Assembly: GCA_035048815.1 (NCBI GenBank)
Contig: JAUCBN010000036.1
Coordinates: forward strand, 5,962,001-6,026,000
Length of the DNA: 64,000 nucleotides
DNA from: Abelmoschus esculentus
Taxonomy: Eukaryota; Streptophyta; Magnoliopsida; Malvales; Malvaceae
Reading direction: 5' to 3'
A model generated the notes under the pieces. The model had not been told where the DNA came from and did not search any database. It was given only the letters and a program-made list of their open reading frames with translations. Every line of letters begins with the position of its first letter. Position 1 is the stretch's first letter. Positions 23,201-34,628 of this stretch are shown piece after piece. Position numbers and translations under genes: made by a program.

Positions 23201-25315
23201 AAAATTTATTGCGTGATTTAAGTGCTTCGCAAATAGTGCAAGTATACAAGCCGCAAGTGATTATAGTAAAGATGTCTTCACATGGATTGGTGTTACTTCA
23301 AGATTCTAATTTCTCGCACTGATAAGAAAAACACAAATTATAATAATATGATTTTGAATGAACGATTAAAGAAAAAAATCAATTAAATAAAAGATAGATG
23401 TAATTGAATAAAAGAGAGTAGCCAATTATCATGAGTCATGGAATGATAATTGAATGGACCATCATGATAAGTAAATACATAAATAACTCAATTGTTTCGT
23501 TAATTGAATCCAATCGGATTGCCTGGGCAATTCTGTGATTGCTTTAGCAATTGAGAATGGAATGATTGTCTGAGAAATTGGGAGATAACCTTTAAAGTTG
23601 GGTGAAGCATTCTTCAATGGTTTCTTATTATCCCCAACTCAAAATATTATTAATTGTGTAGGCCTTGATAATACATCCCTGCATGAATCAAGGATGAACA
23701 ATAATCAATCTTGCGCTCTTTTTAGTCGTTGAAATTCATAACTTATTCTTAAGTCGAATTAGTCTTCCCCATTGGTTGATTATATAAAAAATTATACTCA
23801 TTTATTTCTTGAATTTCTTGAATCTAACTCTCATGATATTAGATAAATAGATGAATTCACGAGATCCTCTCTTAATTTACTCGTAATCAAAATTAAGAAC
23901 CAAGAATGAACAAATTTTGAAATTAAATTATAAACTCAAAACCCTAAACAAATCCAATCATTCTCACAACCATAAAAACACAATAACCCAAGTCAATTAA
24001 ATTTAGTTCTCTCCTTAACATGAATATAATCGAAACAAAGAGGAAGACGAAGATGTCGATGAGCAACCCTCTTGAATTCTCTCTCCCAAACTCCATACGT
24101 CTAGAGGCTACGATTTGATCTTTTATTTATAAGAGATTTTTCGATCAGCTTTGATGTTGACTAAGATAGAGTTTGATTTGAATTTCATTGGGATAAAGAC
24201 TTTATTTGATCAAGTTGTAGATTGTTGATGAGGATGAGTTTAAGTTGGAATAAATTGGATAAAAAATAATTAATATCTTTCATATTTTTCTCCAAGACCT
24301 CAACAATAATTGGAGTTTTTATCTCCATCAAATTCTTCTTGTAAATCTGGATTTTAAGGGTTTATCCTTGAATTTTGACTTTATCTAGAAATTGGGAGAA
24401 ATTTATCCCGATTTGTCAAAGCAAGTAAGTTCGACATGTTCTTTAGAATTAACCTCAATTGCCTTGACAAGTAGTAGTTGCCTAGGAAATTCTAACATGT
24501 AGAAAATAAGCATCAAAGCAACCACTTTTCCACGAAAAACAATAAAAATAAAATATCAAGCTCATGGCAAAGGAAACTATAAAATAATACATGAATTCCT
24601 ATTAATGCAACTAAAATGGGTTTAAGTCTAACAATAGTATGAATAAAAAGAAAAAAAATAATGTTTTTGCACACTCATCAATAAGTACACTATATCAAAC
24701 CTAAAATTCTGAATTTGTGTCAGCTATGCGTATCGGTGCAAGCTTAACCATTTAAATAGCCATGATAGGTATACTGGTATGATTTAGACTATATTGATAT
24801 AGAAAAAATTACTAGAATCCTTGAATATTAATATTGTGTCAAGTGTATCGACATATAAGTCATATGTCGTTACGAACCTTCTATCCATAATTAATTTGTC
24901 GAAAAATCATTAGTTTTTATGTTGGTTTTTTAGTGGCTACATTGCATTCAAGGAGTTCATTGAAGTAAGATCTTTAATTCATTAATATGATCAAGATTAT
25001 ACTATTTAAGTATTTTGGGCAATATATTCATAGGATCCTTGATTTATGTTTGTAACTCTATTAAAATTTATTAATCATATCGAATGATTTTAATTATCTT
25101 GTTTTAAATTAAAACTTATAATGCAAACGATTTTACAATTTTATATTAACTCTCTTATAAATATTGTTGGATTTACGAGAAGGTTTGTGATTTGGGTCAA
25201 ATCTAGTTAAAAAAATTATGGATGTTTTATTCTTACGGTACAATGTGACGTTGGGTTTGGGAAGTTACAATATATGTCTCTTAATCTGATATAAAAGCTC
25301 TTCCACCCATCCCAA
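20254..25315. other. AT-rich spacer, no gene seen
   Basis: No coding frame or RNA gene is convincing here. It contains an (AT)n run at about 22038-22055, a possible inverted-repeat element at 21078-21976 and long AT-rich stretches. The block at about 23210-24660, with 'GTGCAAGTATACAAGCCGCA' near its left end and 'TTTTTGCACACTCATC' near its right end, has the look of a dispersed repeat. I could not define its termini. Confidence 0.5.
21078..21976. repeat. Possible inverted-repeat element with AGRGATGRYAAYGGRTC ends
   Basis: The left end AGGGATGATAATGGATC and the complement of the right end AGAGATGGCAACGGGTC agree at 12 of 17 bases. Both sub-ends carry 'TCTGAATCTGA'-like repeats. No target duplication was found. 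Confidence 0.35.
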
Positions 25316-25319
25316 CGAT

Positions 25320-26097
25320 TAGAGCCGTAAACAAACCGAACGATCAGTAAACTGTTTGTTAATCGTTTGGCGGGAAGTTCGTTTATGTTCATTTATTTAT
25401 TAAATGAATGAACACGAACAAAATTTTGTGTTCGTTTAATTAAACAGACAAAGACGAATAAAAGACTCGTTCGTTTATTTATGTTCGTGAACTTTCAATA
25501 ATCTGTACGTTAATGTTCGTTCTTTTAAATTTATTCATATATGTCTAAGGGTGAGCATTAAATCAAGTCAAGTCGAGTTAAAAAATTGAGTTACTCAAGT
25601 TGAGAAGTCTTATTTTATGACTCGTTAAAAACTCCCTTCTTATAGGCTAGGGGTGTTCATTATTTTGTTAAAACGAACTAACAGATCAAACCAAAACAAA
25701 ATTGGTTAAACAATTAAATTTTAGATTTCATCTAATGATTAAAAGATTTTTTAATTTTAATTATCGATTAATTCGGCTTAAAATCAGTTAATTAGTTGAA
25801 TTAATCGAATTAGTCCAAAATATTAAATATAATATAAATGTTATTTATGTTCGTTTATTTACATTCATTTATGTTAGTTTGTTTACATTCATTTATGTTT
25901 ATTCATTTACGTTTGTTCGTTTACGTTTGTTTATCAATTAAACGAATGAATGTAAACGAACATGAACAAGTTATAATCTTTAACGAACGAACATGAACAA
26001 GAAATTTTGTGTTCGTTTATGTTCATGTTCGTTCATTTATTCAATTAAAATTAAATGAACGAACATAAACACACTGACATTGGGTTCGTTTACGGGT
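25320..26097. repeat. Foldback element rich in GTTCGTTTA motifs
   Basis: The left end GAGCCGTAAACAAACC and the complement of the right end GACCCGTAAACGAACC form a terminal inverted repeat with two mismatches over 16 bp. Inside, GTTCGTTTATGTTCATTTA and its complement recur many times and pair across the centre. A smaller sequence starting TAGGGGTGTTCATT (about 25648) appears to be inserted in the middle. No clear target duplication was found. Confidence 0.55.
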
Positions 26098-27091
26098 CAA
26101 TAGTCTGCCTTGCACGGTTGGGTGATGCCTACCACTTCATTTTGGAGTTCATAATGTTTTCTCCGTAATTCTAGGATTACTACCTTGTTTATTTCATCTT
26201 TTTTCACTTTCAACATCTTTTTAGATGACTGCACAGTGGGATGAATGGAAACTTGTATAATCGAATTACAGACGTTAATGTGTTTGTTGGGTTCATTGAA
26301 TCTTGAGGTAAGCTTTGTGGTTCGTATGTCTTCTGTTAGTTTCGTTGAGAGTTTAATCATAAGCAGAGACGGAACTATATTTATGTGGGAATCGTCTCTC
26401 AACCTTCGAAGATATTTTTATTTTTGTTCTCATATTTAAATTCTTTTAAAAATTGTATTTTATGAATTTATCCCCTACTTCTAAACATTTATGTTTTGTC
26501 TCATCAATGACAAATTTTGACTCCGTTAATATCATAAAATCCCTCTTTATGTTTAAAAAAAAACATTGTTATCGAGAGTCTAATCTTTTTGCAATTTTAT
26601 ACACTTGGTTTTGTTATTTTTTTAGACTCATTGATATAGATCGACACATAATTTTATATTAGTGATAAATTTATTAAATTTTTGATAAAAAAACTCTAAA
26701 GACAAAAATAAAAAATTATATAAAATTTTAAATTATATATGAATTTATTTAGAATTGAACTAATTTTGTTGATGAAGATTAACTCGACTTAAATTTATTT
26801 GGATTTAATTATAAAATATTTAATATAAAAATCTAAGTCACTATGTTGGTTGGAGTTGTGTATTATTCAAAATTGTCCCTACCTGAAAATGGTAATTTCA
26901 TATCCTTGAGCCTTGGACTTTTCCTCTCCTTTTTTGATGAAAAATGTATATTTTTGTGACAATGGGGAGATGGGTTAGGTACCTTGCATTAATTCACCTA
27001 TTAATAATATCTTATCGATTAACCCTCATTAATTAATACAAGTACAAATGGATTCATATTGCCGAACATATGGATATCTAACCACAAGAAA

Positions 27092-27353
27092 GAGAAATTA
27101 TATTATAGGCAAGTCTTACTGTGTGTCCCTGGGATCAATCATTAAAAATCATATATCTTATCGATTTTTTCATGTCATATTTTTTTAAAATGAATCTTCA
27201 CTTGAAAAATTATTTTTAAAATAAATTAACACAGTAAATATGAGTGAAGATTCACTTAGGAAAATATGACATGGAAAAAATGATGAGATAGATAGTTTTT
27301 AGTGGTTGGTCTCATGGATGACGTGGTGAGACTTACTCATGATATAATTTCTC
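27092..27353. mobile_element. Mutator-type MITE, 262 bp, with 9-bp target duplication
   Basis: The two halves are near-complete inverted repeats of about 110 bp (GAGAAATTATAT...TAAGTCTYAC... at both ends). The element is flanked by the perfect 9-bp direct repeat CACAAGAAA at 27083-27091 and 27354-27362. A 9-bp duplication with long terminal inverted repeats is characteristic of Mutator-like elements. There is no coding capacity. Confidence 0.9.
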
Positions 27354-27404
27354 CACAAGAAAGGATATTTGACTAAAACTTTGATCCAAATTTAAAGTAT
27401 ACAT

Positions 27405-27820
27405 CACAATCGAACGGTTTAAAGATTTTTGGGGTCATATGCAGTTTATTAAAATATGACCCTTAAAAGTAATTGTCTATAACCCCATTAATTTTAAAAA
27501 TATGATTCTTAAAAGCAAATATCTTTTTTATGAGTCTTATACAATTGTTTTTATTGTGAATGTCCAGAACCTGACTTTAGTTCTACAGAAGCCATAATAA
27601 TAAGAATAATCAATAAAATTCTATAATCAATTGTTACATTTAGAAAATTAATTATAACGTTTTAGTAATTATAACCCATCTTTCTTAAGAGTATTTTCAA
27701 TATTTTTATAATGAATTTCGAGATTAACATCATCTATTGAATGTAATTTATCAAAATTTTAGGCTCCTTTTTTTAGAGACCCCTGTGCGGTCGCTCTTAT
27801 TACGTATGTCTAGAACCACA
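27405..27820 (-). repeat. Dispersed repeat, inverted partner of 11215-11566
   Basis: On the minus strand it reads CGTAATAAGAGCGACCGCAC and then follows the 11-kb copy block by block, including 'AAAATTTTGATAAATTAC' and the terminal part with TTTTAATAAACTGCATA. The two copies lie 16 kb apart in opposite orientation. Confidence 0.65.
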
Positions 27821-28674
27821 CTAAACACAACATATGGATATCTAATATATAAATTTTATTAAATAGAGATGTTATATTTTTATGTCGGGTTTAAAAATTT
27901 AAATTTGTATAAGATAAGACAAGACAAACATCATTGACCACTCAATTAATTAATTAATTCTCGAGAGAAATTCTTTCATACAATGACAATGCCAAAAAAA
28001 ATCACATATGGATTAGATTTATAGGTTAGGAAGATATTTTAAAGTTTAGTGGTTATGGAGTTAAAATTTAAAGATCAAAATTAGAACTTAAGGTTTAGGG
28101 TTTATGAGTTAAGTTATATGATTTATGATAGTAAAATTAAAGGTTTAAATTATAAACTTATATTTAAATTTAGAACACAAGTTCTAAATTCTAATCATAA
28201 AGTTTAAATTATAAACTCCTAAATGCAAAACTTTAAATTATCTCTCTGGCCTAATTCAAATCGTTTATAATATTTCTTTACCGTTAATATATTAAATAAT
28301 AATTTTAATAATACTCTAAATTAAATATAAAATTTTAAACTCAAAATCAAACATTTTCATTTGAAATAAATAAAGTTGTGTACTTTAAGTTTTACAAAAT
28401 GTATTTATAGAAATATAATTTTATAATTTTTTTAATAAAAATAAATTTTCAATCTTAATTATTTGATTTTATATTTTTAGAATTCTAGATTTCATTTATA
28501 AAATTAAAATTCTATTACTAATATATCAAATATATATATCTTGAAAGAATTAGTTGTTATATATGGCAAATCATGAGTAATTAATTATTTCATCTTCTCT
28601 TCTTTTTGCTCCATCCATTTATCCTCTCTTCTTTATTTCTTTATATTTTCAATTTAGAAAATCATATTTCTCTA

Positions 28675-29290
28675 GGGGTGTTTAATCGATTTATTTAATT
28701 AACAGATTAAATTAAATTATCTAAAATTTATTAACTAAAATAAAATATTTTTTAGAAATTTAAAATTGAATAAAATATTTGGTTAATTTGATTAATTTTT
28801 TAACTAATTTAAATTTATTATAAAATTTTAGATAGATTACATAAATGAACATTAAATTATGTTAAAAATATTTTTTAGTCCGTTAACTTTTAAAAAATTA
28901 AAAAAATAAAAGAATTATTAAACTATTATAAAATGGTAATCGACTTATTACACGTAAATTATTGATAAATTTTAAATTTTTTAAAGATTATTTTATAATA
29001 ATTCAGTTAATTCGATAAAATTTATTGATTATTCTATAATATATAAAAAATCTAATGATATTTTATAATTTTAAAAATTTAATGACTAAAAATAAATATA
29101 TGTAATAAATAATACTTAATATATAATAATTTTAGTTATTTTTATTAATCGATAAATTTCTAATTAAATTAACTAATAACCAAAATTAAAAAAAATTTAA
29201 CCATTAATCGATTATACTTAAATTTAATCGATAAATCAATTTAAAATTTTTTATTTGATTGATTAATCCGATTAAAACGAACTTTTAACT
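28675..29290. repeat. Inverted-repeat (MITE-like) element, family 1 second copy
   Basis: The left end CTAGGGGTGTTTAATCGAT and right-end motifs TTGATTGATTAATCCGATTAA are mutually complementary in style and match the ends of 5373-6031. The interior is AT-rich with paired TAATCGAT motifs. The exact right end is uncertain. Confidence 0.4.
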
Positions 29291-29854
29291 CTCCATATAT
29301 TTATCCTTACTGAACAAGCTTAGTAGAATGAGTGAGAAGGGCAGAAGGTTATATTCGTCATTTTCATACCCAAACTTCTCTATGTAAATCTCCACATCCC
29401 ACCAACCAAACCAACCAAACTCAGGATAAGGAAGGAAATACAAACGCTTTAGCTTAAGCGGTTAACGGGACGGTTGTTATTTTTAAAAATTATAAATTCG
29501 GTTAATAAAGTGATTGAGCGATTAATATTAAGATGATAAAAATTATATTCTAAAATAAATATTACTATAATCGTTGTAAGCTTGTTAAAAAAATAGATCT
29601 GATTGAAGATAAGAAAAGGAAAAGATGAAAAATCTCGGATGTGGGTCCCACAGGCACATGACATTGTTGTTGACAAACATCTACAAGGTAAAATCTGAAT
29701 AATTTTACCTTGAATCACGAAAAATGAAAAAAAAAGATAGAAAATGTCAAGGTAGTAAAGTACTATAGTCACATGCAAATATCAAGTTTTAAAAAAAATA
29801 CCGATTTTTTTTAATGAAAACTCTAAATTCGAATCTTATAAATAATAAGTTTAT

Positions 29855-30324
29855 GGGTAAATTATAATAGGGGTCATTTAATTATAGGTATAGTTATATT
29901 TATATTATTTAATTATTAAAAATTATATTTAGGTCACTTATTTATGTGTAAGGTTATATTTGAGTTACTCAATTTTTAAAGATTATATTTGGGTCATTTA
30001 ATTATAGGTAAATTTATGACTGAGTCACCATTCATAGTTAAAAAATTATATCAATTTGGTAATTTTTTTTCTAAACCACTTGTATATCATCGTTAACATT
30101 AAAGTGTTTCATTTGAAATCATTAGTTACTAATATACGAATTGATAAACTTTTTTTAAAACATGAAGAGTGATTTAAATGTAACTCTACTTATAATTGAG
30201 TGATCCAAATATAACCCAAATACAATTTTACTCATAATTAAGTGACTTAAATATAAGTTTTAATAATTAAATAACCTAAATATAACTCTACTCATGATTC
30301 AATAGCTTACGTTATAGTTTACCC
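29855..30324. mobile_element. Foldback MITE, 470 bp, with near-perfect 9-bp target duplication
   Basis: The left arm GGGTAAATTATAA and the right arm (complement GGGTAAACTATAA) extend into an inverted repeat of more than 110 bp, with 'TAGTTATATTTA', 'TTATTTAATTATTAAAA' and 'AGGTCACTTA'-type blocks in both arms. The flanks are TAAGTTTAT (29846-29854) and TAAATTTAT (30325-30333), which match at 8 of 9 bases. This points to a Mutator-like origin. Confidence 0.8.
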
Positions 30325-31642
30325 TAAATTTATTTTCATCTGAAAAGCTAGTCGCTATTTCGGTTCCCTCTTAATTATAGCCGTTTTTTATTGTTTAGTC
30401 GGTGTTACATAATTTTTATATTCATTATCGACCATTGATAATTAATAGTTTAATTATTTATTTGGTATATTTTATTATGTTTTTTTAATATTTTTATGAT
30501 GTATCTCTTTGTTTTTAATTATAATTATTTAATATATTATAATATAGTTTGATTTTAATTTTAATGATTTTTTAATTATACTAAATATATATTATTATAT
30601 TTTTTATATATGACCTATATTTTTTGATATTTATTTATATTGATATATATAAATATCATAAAAAATTAAAGGGTTCAGCTCAAATTTAAAAATTAATTCA
30701 TTAATTATTGAAATTTTGAGTTACATGAAATTTTATTTAAAATTTTTAATCGTTTATATAATTTTGAGTTGAGTTAAAACAAGTTAAGCTTTTTTATCTC
30801 GAGTTGAGTCAAAAATTCTATTTTTTTAAATCGAATCACATTTTGCTCACTATAATAAAAATTATAATTTATATTTTAAAAATTAAAAATTATATTTAAG
30901 ATTTAAAAATTTAATTTTTAAATTTTATAATAAAATTAATCCTACTCGTAAAAAAATCATTAGAACATAAAATAATATCAATTCTAAAATTAGAAATCTT
31001 TATTTAAAAAGTTGAATTAATTAATTATTTTCAACTATTAAAATTTACTCCCTTTATCCTAAGCAATATATTTATATTATTGACTTTCTAAAATTAAAAC
31101 TTTTACCTAAATAATAAGTTTTAAATATTTTAATAAATTAAAATTGATAAAAATTATATATTTAAATTACATTATTTAACGTTTATAAAATCTATTTTAT
31201 ATATTTTATTAATAATAAATTTAAAATTATAATGAATTAAAATTTAATAATTATAACTCATAAAAAACATTATATTAAACGTATTAAATAAGAAGAATAA
31301 AATACTTAAAAATATAATTTAATTCAATATCAAAATATAATCGAAACCAACCCATTATACCTAAAAGGTAAAGTAGGAAACATTACCCAAATGCACTCTT
31401 TTCACTACCTTTTTTTGTCCAATTAAAAATAGTAAAAAATAAAATTTTATATTTATTTTAAAAATATGTTATGCTTTAAATTTTGATTTTAATATAAAAA
31501 TAAATAAAAAATTATTCTTAAAAGAATAAAAAATAAAATAATTTTTTTATTAATTAAGATTATAAATGATACAATAAATAAAATTTTCCAATATTTTTTA
31601 GAGGGAGAGAGTTATTATTATTGGTCAATAGTCATCGTTTCA

Positions 31643-31650
31643 CCACGTGG
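31643..31650. promoter_or_regulatory. G-box (CCACGTGG) upstream of MAX2
   Basis: A palindromic CCACGTGG lies about 270 bp before the MAX2 ATG. G-boxes are bound by plant bZIP and bHLH factors. Its use here is inferred from position only. Confidence 0.45.
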
Positions 31651-31915
31651 CCTTCCCAATCAGCTGACAAAACACTACTCTTATTTACTGTACTCGACTG
31701 TTATCTCCATCCCCACATCCATTCCCATTAGCCAGTTTAGTGTTTATCCAAACTTTTTCTTTTGTAGAAAAGAAAATGGCATTTTTAAGCAGAAAACCAA
31801 ACCCTTCTCATCTCCCCCAAGTTTCCAATCATTAAAACACAAAAGAAAAGAAGCAGAGATCTTGGTTTTGGATCTCCTTCTCCACTCTCATCATAGAATC
31901 TATATTCAAACACCG

Positions 31916-33994
31916 ATGGAAACCACCAACATCCACGACGTACCAGATGTTATTCTGCTCAACATCTTCGCTTCAATCTCCGACACACGAACACGCAACT
32001 CCCTATCCCTCGTCAGCCGAAAGTTCATGCTTATAGACAGGGCCACGCGCTTATCACTCACGCTCCGAGGCAACGCCAACGACCTCTACATGATCCCCAC
32101 CTGTTTCAGATCCGTCACTCACTTGGACCTATCCTTTCTCTCCCCTTGGGGTCACTCCCTTCTCTCATCTTCTCCGCTCTTTGATCCTCTGCTTTTGGCT
32201 CATCGACTCCGTGTCGCGTTCCCTGCCGTTGCCTCCTTGACGGTTTATGCTAGATCGCCGTCAACGGTCGAGGTTTTGGTCCAACAGTGGCCTGGGTTGA
32301 AGCGTGTGAAGCTGGTGAGGTGGCATCAGCGGCTTGCCTCCTGGCCTATAGGACAAGATTTTGTTTGTCTGTTCGAGCAGTGCCGGAATCTGAATTGGCT
32401 CGATTTGTCCAGCTTTTATTACTGGACCGAAGATCTACCACCGGTTCTTCGAGATTTCCCCGAGGTATCATCCTCGTTAGTCCACTTGAATTTGCTAACG
32501 ACGTCTTTTGCTGAAGGGTTTAAGTCTCAGGAGATTAAGGAAATCACCGCCGCTTGTCCTAACTTGAAGAACTTTTCGGTGGTTTGTAATTTTGATCCTA
32601 GGTACATTGGGTTCGTCGGAGATGAGACCTTGTTAGCCGTGGCTACTAACTGTCCTAAATTAACGCATTTGCATTTGGCTGATACGGCATCGTTGGCTGA
32701 TGTTCGAGGTGATCCGGACAACGAAGGATTTACTTCCGAGGATGCTATGATTACTAGAGCAACGCTGGTGGAATTCTTCTGCGGCTTACCGTTGCTTCAA
32801 GAGCTCGTTCTTGATGTTGGCAGGAACGTGAGGGATGCTTCGATGGCATTGGAGATGTTGAACTCTAAATGCAAGGATTTGAGAGTGCTGAAGCTGGGGC
32901 AGTTTCATGGGATATGTCTGGCGATCGAATCTCAGCTTGACGGGATTGCCTTGTGTTCGAGGCTGCAAGAGCTGTCCATTAAGAATTGTGGAGATTTGAC
33001 GGACATGGGATTGATTGAGATCGGTAGAGGGTGTTGTAAGCTGTCTAGCTTTGAAGTTCTAGGATGTAAAAGGATTACTGAGAAGGGACTCAGGACAATG
33101 GTTTGCTTGTTGAGAAATACCTTGGTTAAAGTCAAGATTTCTTGTTGCAAGAATCTTGACGCTGCAGCTTCCTTGAGAGCTGTAGTGCCAATCCGTGATC
33201 GGATTCAGTGGCTGCATATTGATTGTGTCTGGAATGGATTGGATGAGATTGGGAATCCCGAGCACAGTTTTCAGCTCGATCAACTGGAAATGGGAAGCAG
33301 CAGCAGCGACATGATGAGCAGGAAGAGATGTAAATACTCCTATGACTCCAGTGAATTTCACATCATGGGAAACAATGGGTTTTGGTGCCAGAAATGGGAA
33401 AAGTTGCAATACCTTTCGCTTTGGATCGGTGTTGGTGAGCTTCTCACTCCATTGCCAACAGCAGGTCTTTTGGACTGCCCTAGCCTGGAGGAGATTCGAA
33501 TAAAGGTGGAAGGGGACTGCAGGGGACGCCACAAACCAGCTGAAAGTGCATTCGGATTGAGCTCCCTTGCAATCTACCCTCGGCTTTCAAAGATGCAACT
33601 AGACTGTAGTGAAACCATAGGGTATGCACTCACCGCCCCGTCAGGCCAAATGGATCTGAGTTTGTGGGAAAGGTTCTACCTTAATGGCATCCGCGAGTTG
33701 AGTCTAAGTGAACTAGACTACTGGCCTCCGCAAGACAGGGATGTCAACCACAGGAGCCTCTCACTCCCTGCAGCTGGATTGCTGTCGGGATGTCTTGATC
33801 TTAGGAAGTTGTTTATCCACGGGACGGCTCACGAGCACTTCATGATGTTCCTCCTTAAAATCCCTAACCTCAGAGATGTGCAATTGAGAGAGGACTACTA
33901 TCCAGCACCGGAGAACGACATGAGTACAGAAATGAGAGCAGGCTCGTGTAGTCGCTTCGAAGCTGCTCTCAACAGGCGGATCATCCTCGATTGA
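31916..33994 (+). CDS. MAX2: F-box/LRR protein MAX2 (strigolactone and karrikin signalling)
   Basis: A single-exon frame of 692 residues, about the length of Arabidopsis MAX2 (693). It starts METTNIHDVPDVILLNIFAS, an F-box that docks on the SKP1 subunit of an SCF ubiquitin ligase (residues about 5-45). Leucine-rich repeats fill the rest, with blocks typical of MAX2/D3 such as YMIPTCFRSVTHLDLS, SPWGHSLL, DYWPPQDRD and the C-terminal helix FEAALNRRIILD. MAX2 works with the D14 and KAI2 receptors to ubiquitinate SMXL repressors in the nucleus. The open frame extends a few codons 5' of the ATG, but ATG 31916 is chosen because it begins the conserved F-box region. No disruption is seen. MAX2 genes are normally intronless, as here. 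Confidence 0.97.
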   Translation: METTNIHDVPDVILLNIFASISDTRTRNSLSLVSRKFMLIDRATRLSLTLRGNANDLYMIPTCFRSVTHLDLSFLSPWGHSLLSSSPLFDPLLLAHRLRVAFPAVASLTVYARSPSTVEVLVQQWPGLKRVKLVRWHQRLASWPIGQDFVCLFEQCRNLNWLDLSSFYYWTEDLPPVLRDFPEVSSSLVHLNLLTTSFAEGFKSQEIKEITAACPNLKNFSVVCNFDPRYIGFVGDETLLAVATNCPKLTHLHLADTASLADVRGDPDNEGFTSEDAMITRATLVEFFCGLPLLQELVLDVGRNVRDASMALEMLNSKCKDLRVLKLGQFHGICLAIESQLDGIALCSRLQELSIKNCGDLTDMGLIEIGRGCCKLSSFEVLGCKRITEKGLRTMVCLLRNTLVKVKISCCKNLDAAASLRAVVPIRDRIQWLHIDCVWNGLDEIGNPEHSFQLDQLEMGSSSSDMMSRKRCKYSYDSSEFHIMGNNGFWCQKWEKLQYLSLWIGVGELLTPLPTAGLLDCPSLEEIRIKVEGDCRGRHKPAESAFGLSSLAIYPRLSKMQLDCSETIGYALTAPSGQMDLSLWERFYLNGIRELSLSELDYWPPQDRDVNHRSLSLPAAGLLSGCLDLRKLFIHGTAHEHFMMFLLKIPNLRDVQLREDYYPAPENDMSTEMRAGSCSRFEAALNRRIILD

Positions 33995-34348
33995 AATGAA
34001 GGATCCTAGCCAGGTTAGATTAGAACATATTTGTGCTCAATAAGAACAGAAGGGGGGTCACTTTTTTTTAAAGAACATTAAGAGAAGAAATCATAAAAGG
34101 TTCCTACACGCTCTGCATTTCATTTACATGCAATCTCATCCACCTTGGGCATAATTTTGTATGAGAGTTGCCGTGTGCTGCATCGAACAACATTTTACAA
34201 ATTAAGGCTTCTTTTTTTCATTGTCATTACTAAAACATCAAGAGGATTCGAATAAACCAATGTAGGAGACAGACCACCGTATAATCGAGAGACGAAAAAT
34301 TAAAACAAATTGGTTTGAAATAGATCGAATAACAGCATATTGAATATA
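33995..34348. other. MAX2 3' flank
   Basis: Contains the likely 3' UTR. I see no other gene. The minus-strand kinase fragment starts beyond it. Confidence 0.5.
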
Positions 34349-34628
34349 CCTTTTCTGGTGATACACCTTCCCAGGGTCTGTTTACAGTAGAGAGCTCCCA
34401 CATTATCAACCAAGGCTAAAAATGTCGCACTTCTCGCTGAAGGGTTCGTTACGTATGAGTTCAGGAGCCATCCATTCGGGCGTGCTTGCAGCTGCAGAAT
34501 CTTTCATGGGTCGGGTGTTCATTATTCTCGAGAGCCCGAATCATATATCTTCACAGTCCGGTGTGCAATTAGCACTTTTTAGGTCAAGATGAACTATGTT
34601 CATCCGGTGTATACACCTCAACCCCCAA
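34349..34628 (-). pseudogene. Fragment of a Raf-like MAP3K protein kinase gene
   Basis: The minus strand encodes pieces of a plant Raf-like kinase catalytic domain: 'GLRCIHRMNIVHLDLKSANC' (catalytic loop), a DFG-like 'YDSG' region, then LSRIM and 'STPEWMAPELIRNEPFSEK' (activation segment and APE motif), CDIFSLG, and 'IMWELSTVNRPWEG'. The catalytic HRD is HLD. A base is lost at DFG, about ten codons are missing after SANC, and a further frameshift follows SLG with an in-frame TGA. No N-terminal or C-terminal parts of the gene are nearby. It is a dead genomic fragment. The kinase domain resembles EDR1/CTR1-related kinases, but I cannot name the parent. Confidence 0.85.

Larger units (their letters stand above)
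26098..31915. other. AT-rich spacer upstream of MAX2
   Basis: No gene is visible. The stretch contains a 262-bp MITE (27092-27353), a dispersed repeat (27405-27820), an inverted-repeat element (28675-29290), a 470-bp foldback element (29855-30324) and the MAX2 upstream region. A 101-codon minus-strand frame at 26097-26402 has no recognisable domain. Confidence 0.55.

Noticed and set aside
26097..26402. Minus-strand 101-codon frame as a gene
   Set aside because: No recognisable domain, no splice context, and it abuts a foldback element end. Left as unassigned.
31040..31330. Stowaway/mariner-type MITE suggested by TACTCCCTTTATCC at the left end
   Set aside because: I could not find the matching GGGAGTA-type right end or a TA duplication pair.
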